NCBI RefSeq assembly: GCF_023702125.1
Contig: NZ_CP098415.1
Span: forward strand, 2,898,045-2,962,044
DNA: 64,000 nt
Source: Halorubrum hochsteinianum
GTDB lineage: Archaea > Halobacteriota > Halobacteria > Halobacteriales > Haloferacaceae
Direction: 5' to 3'
This document shows positions 60,474-64,000 of this stretch, in pieces; within the stretch, counting starts at the first letter, position 1, and every line of letters starts with the position of its first letter. Under the pieces are notes generated by a model, which was given only the letters and a program-made list of their open reading frames with translations, searched no databases and was not told where the DNA came from. The translations under genes and the position numbers were made by a program.

Positions 60474-60826
60474 GCGGACTCGTCGGCGTCGGCTTCCTCG
60501 GCCTCGGCCTCCTCGGCTTCGCCGGCCTCGGCCTCCTCGGCTTCGCTCTCCGGCGTCGCCTCGGGCGCGAGCCCGTAGTATCCCGGGCCGTCCTCATGGA
60601 GCGGCTCGGCGATCACCATGTCCTCGGCGTGGACCATCACCCACGGGACCGCCCAGTCGACCAGCACGGCCTCGGTGTCGGGGTCGACCTCGGCGTCCGG
60701 CTCCAACCCCTGAAGCAGGCGACCGATCTCGGGGACGGTGTACATCTGGTCCGGTTCGAACAGCTCCGCCGGTTCGTAGAAGTCGCACGGGTACGTGGCG
60801 TCGAACGCCGACTTCGGTTCGGGCAT
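60470..60826 (-). CDS. Haloarchaeal DUF5827-like protein
   Basis: A 118-residue protein. The N-terminal two-thirds (YPCDFYEPAELFEPDQMYTVPEI, LVDWAVPWVMVHAEDMVIAEP) look well ordered; the C-terminal third is a long Glu/Ala tail. ATG 60826 is the conserved-looking start. Overlaps the ATPase gene by 4 bp in an operon. The family name is from memory; function unknown. Confidence 0.65.
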   Translation of the reverse strand: MPEPKSAFDATYPCDFYEPAELFEPDQMYTVPEIGRLLQGLEPDAEVDPDTEAVLVDWAVPWVMVHAEDMVIAEPLHEDGPGYYGLAPEATPESEAEEAEAGEAEEAEAEEADADESA

Positions 60827-60883
60827 GCGCGGGGGTACGCGACCGCGTCCGTAAACGCTGCCGATAGCGACTCGATCCAATTC

Positions 60884-61182
60884 GGTGGCGCGTGCCTGCG
60901 AGCGCCCGAAGGGCGCGAGACAGCACGCGCGAGGGACGCGGCGACCGAAGCGAAGCGAAGGGAGCCGCGAGGCTGGGGAGGTGTGAGGCGCGGTTGCTGT
61001 GCCGGGCGGGACTCGAAGGGGCAGCCGGGAGGCGGGCACAGGCGAAGCAAGCAGCGTGGCGCGATGCGCCACGGGCAGTCGGCGGCTCCGCCGCCGGCGA
61101 CACCGCAGGAGCGAGCAACGCGAGCGACGAGGAGCACAGCGAGCGTCTGCCCGCCTCCCGGCTGGGGCTTTGGCGGTCTCGG
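60884..61182. repeat. Structured intergenic repeat, copy B
   Basis: A ~300-bp element in the 529-bp gap between the DUF5827-like and superoxide dismutase genes. It has the same shared blocks as copy A at 36138-36476 and a long-range 15-bp perfect stem, 61024-61038 with 61148-61162. Hairpins GCGCCC/GGGCGC and CGCGGC/GCCGCG stand where copy A has hairpins of different sequence. Copy B lacks the ~85-bp hairpin-rich insert of copy A between GTGAGG and the GGGACTCGAAGG block. Positions 61183-61355 hold nothing else recognised. Confidence 0.7.
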
Positions 61183-61355
61183 TCACGATGTCGGATTTGT
61201 CGCAGCGAGCGACTGGGAGCTCGGGAGGCTCTGTGTCGGTCAACGACTCGCACGCAGTACCGCATACTCAAAGCTCACACAGTACTCACTACCCGGTCGA
61301 CACGTCACGAAAAAATGCGGATCTCGACGCGCGTAACGCGTCCTCTCGAACGCGC

Positions 61356-61955
61356 TTACTCGAACAGCTCGACGGCCTGCTCGTAGCGGTCCGACGGCTC
61401 CTCCCAGTCGACGACCTCGAAGAAGTTGTCGACGAACTCGCCGCGGGCCGGGCCGTAGTCGTGGTAGTAGGAGTGCTCCCAGACGTCGAGCGCGAGGACG
61501 GGGTGACCGCCCCAGATAGCGCCCTGGTCGTGCTTGTCGACCACGACGTTGCGAAGCTGGTTCGAGAACGTGTCGTACACCAGAAGCGCCCAGCCGCTGG
61601 CCGCGGAGGCCGCCGCCTCGAACTCGCCCTTCCAGGCCTCGTACGAGCCGAAGTCCTCCTCGATGCGGTCGGCCAGCTCACCCTCGGGCTCGTCGCCGCC
61701 CTCCGGCGACATGTTCTGCCAGAACAGGTCGTGGAGGATGTGACCCGAGGAGTTGTGGGTCACGTTGCGGATGGCTCCGCCCGACGAAGAGAAGTCGTGG
61801 GACTCACGGTTCTCTTCGAGCGTTTCCTCGGCAGAGTTCCAGCCGTTTACGTACCCCTGGTGGTGGGTATCGTGGTGCCATTCGAGCACCTGCTCGGAGA
61901 TGTGCGGTTCCAGCGCGTCGTAATCGTACGGTAACGGATCGAGTTCGTAGCTCAT
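61356..61955 (-). CDS. sod: Superoxide dismutase (Mn/Fe)
   Basis: A 199-residue Mn/Fe superoxide dismutase, cytoplasmic. Metal ligands: the His of LEWHHDTHHQGYV (about residue 29), HNSSGHILHDLFW (second His), and DVWEHSYYHDY (Asp and His). SNQLRNVVVDKHDQGA and GHPVLALDVWEH are typical of the archaeal Mn form. ATG 61955 chosen; the frame upstream is not conserved. Protects against superoxide under high light and oxygen. Confidence 0.95.
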   Translation of the reverse strand: MSYELDPLPYDYDALEPHISEQVLEWHHDTHHQGYVNGWNSAEETLEENRESHDFSSSGGAIRNVTHNSSGHILHDLFWQNMSPEGGDEPEGELADRIEEDFGSYEAWKGEFEAAASAASGWALLVYDTFSNQLRNVVVDKHDQGAIWGGHPVLALDVWEHSYYHDYGPARGEFVDNFFEVVDWEEPSDRYEQAVELFE

Positions 61956-62347
61956 GCTTGTATCACCTACCGATAACATGTGTCGGAACGCTGTTAAAGA
62001 TAATGCGGCACGCGGTAGCATGCGACACCAGACGCGAGTGTTATCGTCCGTTTCCGCGGAGTAGCGGTGTTGTTGCGGTTCCGGGGCCTCGGGGGCGAGA
62101 CGCAGAATCGTCCGTGATCGACGGACGGGAGCGACGAGTAACTAAAAATAGTTTCACGTCAGATCGGTCGCTCTCTGATTCGAATCGCAGCAGCCGTTCT
62201 CTGCTCACTGTGTTCGCGGAGAAGCGGTGGGACTGGGATTCGAACCGATGCGAGACGTTCGCCCTCGCTCCGCTCGGGCGCTGCGACTCGCAGGCTTCGG
62301 ATCCGCGCACGAAGCGCGTCCGGCGCGAAAGTGCGCCGGACGCGTCA
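61956..62347. other. Intergenic stretch with sod promoter region and tRNA-Ser-like fragment
   Basis: About 390 bp without a convincing gene. The part nearest 61956 must hold the sod promoter. 62225-62246 repeats the 3' end of tRNA-Ser exactly; 62263-62345 is GC-rich with inverted repeats (for example GCGCGTCCGGCGC and GCGCCGGACGCGTC). Confidence 0.6.
62225..62246 (-). repeat. Exact 22-bp copy of the tRNA-Ser 3' end
   Basis: Identical to 62348-62369 (acceptor 3' strand plus most of the T arm) and in the same orientation, 123 bp apart. The base pairs needed to complete the T stem are absent, so this is a fragment, not a tRNA. tRNA 3' ends are classic integrase attachment sites, so the pair looks like remnant att sites. 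Confidence 0.75.
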
Positions 62348-62431
62348 CGGTGGGACTGGGATTCGAACCCAGGAAGCCGTGAGGCTACCTGCTTTCAAGG
62401 CAGGCGCAATGGGCCACTCTGCCATCCCACC
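62348..62431 (-). tRNA. tRNA-Ser (anticodon UGA)
   Basis: 84-nt class II tRNA. Acceptor GGTGGGA (62431-62425) pairs with TCCCACC (62355-62349), followed by discriminator G (62348), the Ser type. The anticodon stem CCTGC/GCAGG encloses the loop CTTGAAA with TGA at its centre. The T arm is CTGGG-TTCGAAT-CCCAG, and a long variable arm (TAGCCTCACGGCTTCC) fits serine. CCA is not encoded. Confidence 0.93.
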
Positions 62432-62502
62432 ACACGTGACCGGTCGGCGTCGGTCGACTAAGTGGTGTCGGATTCGACGGCCCCGACGACCCGTCCGACG
62501 GG

Positions 62503-63258
62503 TCAGTCCCGAACTAACCGCTGCTCGCCGTCCTCCGCGACGACATCGAGGCCGTGTTGGTGGACGAACGCCGCGGTGTAGTCCGGAACGACGCGCTCGG
62601 CGGCGAACCGCGCCCGGAGGATCGGCACCACGTCGAGGAGGTCCTCGCCGGTCTCCAGCGAGGGCGACGGCTCGATGAAGTCAACCGACCGGTCGGCGTC
62701 GCGGCCGCGCTCCGCGAGGGTCGGCAGCGCGGGGGCCTCGAACGCGCCGTCGAAGTGGATCGGTTCGGTGAAGCCGGCGAAGTACGCCCGGCCGTCCGTC
62801 GACGGACCGAGCACGACCTCGGTCGTCCGGAGCTTCATCGCGGCCGAGTCGACGAGCGTCCGCGAGAGCAGCGGCGCGGTCGGCGTGACGACCGCGACCG
62901 AGTCGGCCCCCTCCTCGCGGAGCAGGTGCGTGACGGTGTTGCCGGCGCGCGCGCCGAACGAGGAGCCGACCTGTCGCTCGAAGCGGACGCCCTCGGTGCC
63001 GCCGAGCGTGTCCGCGACGAGCGTCCGCAGCTCCGCCTCCGCGCTCGTCTCGGTCCGATGCTCGGCGGGGAGGTCCTCGTCGTCCGGGAAGTTGACGAGG
63101 AGCTCGCCGCCGGAGCGCTCGACCGCGAGGACGGCGTCGCGGAACTGTGCCTCGTAGAGGTCGGCCGCCTCGGCGGGCGACAGGGGCGTCGACTCGGCGA
63201 GCGCGGTTCCGACGAGCCCCTCGCGGGGCGGGTTCGCCAGCAGGGCGACGACGGTCAT
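62503..63258 (-). CDS. DUF2064 / nucleotide-sugar-transferase-like protein
   Basis: A 251-residue GT-A-fold protein of the DUF2064 type (relatives annotated as glycosyltransferases or CofC-like guanylyltransferases). MTVVALLANPPREGLVGTAL, RDAVLAVERSGGELLVNF, SVAVVTPTAPLLSRTLVDSAAMKL and EVVLGPSTDGRAYFAGF (the acidic donor loop) follow the family pattern. The last ~50 residues are a separate C-terminal segment. Reaction unknown. Confidence 0.7.
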   Translation of the reverse strand: MTVVALLANPPREGLVGTALAESTPLSPAEAADLYEAQFRDAVLAVERSGGELLVNFPDDEDLPAEHRTETSAEAELRTLVADTLGGTEGVRFERQVGSSFGARAGNTVTHLLREEGADSVAVVTPTAPLLSRTLVDSAAMKLRTTEVVLGPSTDGRAYFAGFTEPIHFDGAFEAPALPTLAERGRDADRSVDFIEPSPSLETGEDLLDVVPILRARFAAERVVPDYTAAFVHQHGLDVVAEDGEQRLVRD

Positions 63259-63313
63259 ACCGGACGGCGGCGCGGGAGCGCCTTCAAGCCGCCGTTTCGG
63301 TTCGGAACGGTGC

Positions 63314-63919
63314 TCAGGAGAAGTCGCGTCGCATCGCGATCTCGAACCACGGGCAGAGGCGGAGCTGGCGGTACAGCGCCGGGTTCTCGTGGAGGTGGTC
63401 GTAGTCGGCCCACAGCATGCCGCCGATCTCCTCCTCGTCGGGGTCGAGCGAGGTGTCGTCGAGGGTGACCTTCAGCACCGCGCACACCTCCCACTCGACG
63501 CCCTCGTTGGGATAGTAGCGCTTGTACTCGAACTTGTCCGTCACGCGGAGGTCGTCGTACTGGCCGGGCGAGATGCCGAGCTCCTCCTCGAGGCGCTGCT
63601 CGGTGGCGTCCTCCTGCGACTGCCCCTCGACCGGGTGAGAGGCGACCGTGCCGTCCCAGTGGCCGTCCCACAGGCGCTTGTTCGGCGCGCGCTGGGCCAG
63701 CAGGATCCGGCCCTCGGTGTCGAAGACAAGGCAGGTGAACGCGCGGTGACGGATCCCGTCGCCCGTGTGCGCGTCGAGGCGGTTCACCGTGCCCTGCGCG
63801 ACGTCGTCGGGGTCGACCGCGATGACGTCCTGAAGCGCGTTCTCGTGGTCCGTGGCCGCGGCGTCGCCTGCGCCGTCGCCGGCGGGATCGCTCGGCGCGG
63901 TCGCGTCTTCGGAACTCAT
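63314..63919 (-). CDS. Isopentenyl-diphosphate isomerase-like Nudix protein
   Basis: A 201-residue type-1 Idi-like Nudix protein with an acidic N-terminal extension. IRHRAFTCLVFDTEGRILLAQRAPNKRLW, GHWDGTVASHPVEGQSQEDATEQRLEEELGI and TDKFEYKRYYPNEGVEWEVCAVL match Idi, which interconverts IPP and DMAPP for archaeal ether lipids. The catalytic Cys of the (N/C)SxCxHP motif is Ala here (TVASHP), while the later Glu (EWEVC) is present. The protein may be inactive as an isomerase or act on another substrate. Confidence 0.7.
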   Translation of the reverse strand: MSSEDATAPSDPAGDGAGDAAATDHENALQDVIAVDPDDVAQGTVNRLDAHTGDGIRHRAFTCLVFDTEGRILLAQRAPNKRLWDGHWDGTVASHPVEGQSQEDATEQRLEEELGISPGQYDDLRVTDKFEYKRYYPNEGVEWEVCAVLKVTLDDTSLDPDEEEIGGMLWADYDHLHENPALYRQLRLCPWFEIAMRRDFS

Positions 63920-64000
63920 GCGCGTTACGTCGCGGACCAGGGCTAATAAGGGTTCGATACGACGGCCGGTCGGCGGGTCTCCCGCAGGACACGCGCGGGA

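Noticed and set aside
62225-62246. A second tRNA gene
   Set aside because: Only the 3' quarter matches; the 5' side of the T stem, the anticodon arm and acceptor 5' strand are missing.
62041-62310. Minus-strand 89-codon frame upstream of sod
   Set aside because: Runs through the tRNA fragment and GC-rich inverted repeats; Ser/Arg-rich composition and no ribosome-binding site.

Overview
The window is chromosomal DNA of a halophilic archaeon (class Halobacteria), most like Halorubrum. The evidence is very GC-rich coding sequence, acidic proteins, short or absent leaders behind TATA boxes, archaeal marker proteins (AglB oligosaccharyltransferase, TgtA archaeosine transglycosylase, eS6, AhbA/AhbB-type siroheme decarboxylase) and many small haloarchaea-only proteins. 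The genus is an inference.

Positions 1-21.8 kb form a surface-glycan / N-glycosylation island. It starts with aglM (UDP-glucose dehydrogenase, cut by the left window edge and carrying a 471-residue intein just before its catalytic Cys), aglF (sugar nucleotidyltransferase) and a Wzx/AglR-type flippase. A variable, AT-richer core follows (about 5-15.4 kb). It holds four paralogous alkaline-phosphatase/sulfatase-superfamily proteins, a GT61 glycosyltransferase, a polysaccharide pyruvyl transferase, two GT4 glycosyltransferases, an FkbM methyltransferase, two IS6-type insertion sequences and the fossil start of a fifth sulfatase-like gene. The island closes with aglG (GT2), the divergent aglB, and a DUF368 (PopT-like) membrane protein directly after aglB that may recycle the polyprenyl-phosphate carrier. 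Nucleotide-sugar supply, glycan assembly, flipping, transfer and possibly carrier recycling are thus all present.

Positions 21.8-35.2 kb are ordinary chromosome: a hairpin-bounded IS200/IS605-like relic, a vapBC module, a redoxin, a zinc-site-less MBL-fold protein, a lactate-oxidation locus (LutAB-like fusion and LutC-like protein divergent from a GlcD-GlcF-type oxidase), a Nudix hydrolase, a uS10-like protein and tgtA. Positions 35.2-49.7 kb hold a NIF3 protein, a siroheme/heme operon (ahbAB, precorrin-2 dehydrogenase, hemA), eS6, a lipoate ligase, a 7TM histidine kinase overlapping an M23-like protein, a 24-bp minisatellite, a hotdog thioesterase, two coupled moeA genes (one with a substrate-binding-type tail) and a PHP phosphoesterase. 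Positions 49.7-64 kb hold a GMC oxidoreductase, an HPP-USP membrane protein, several haloarchaeal small proteins, a deaminase-PfkB-BtpA cluster, a pterin dehydratase, an EVE-like protein, a BioD-like ATPase operon, Mn/Fe superoxide dismutase, tRNA-Ser(UGA) with a nearby partial duplicate of its 3' end, a DUF2064 protein and an Idi-like Nudix protein without the usual catalytic Cys.

The most interesting non-genic signal is a pair of ~300-340 bp intergenic repeats (36138-36476 and 60884-61182). They share sequence blocks while their hairpin stems differ by compensatory changes, which suggests a conserved fold. All family names come from reading motifs by eye; no database search was run.
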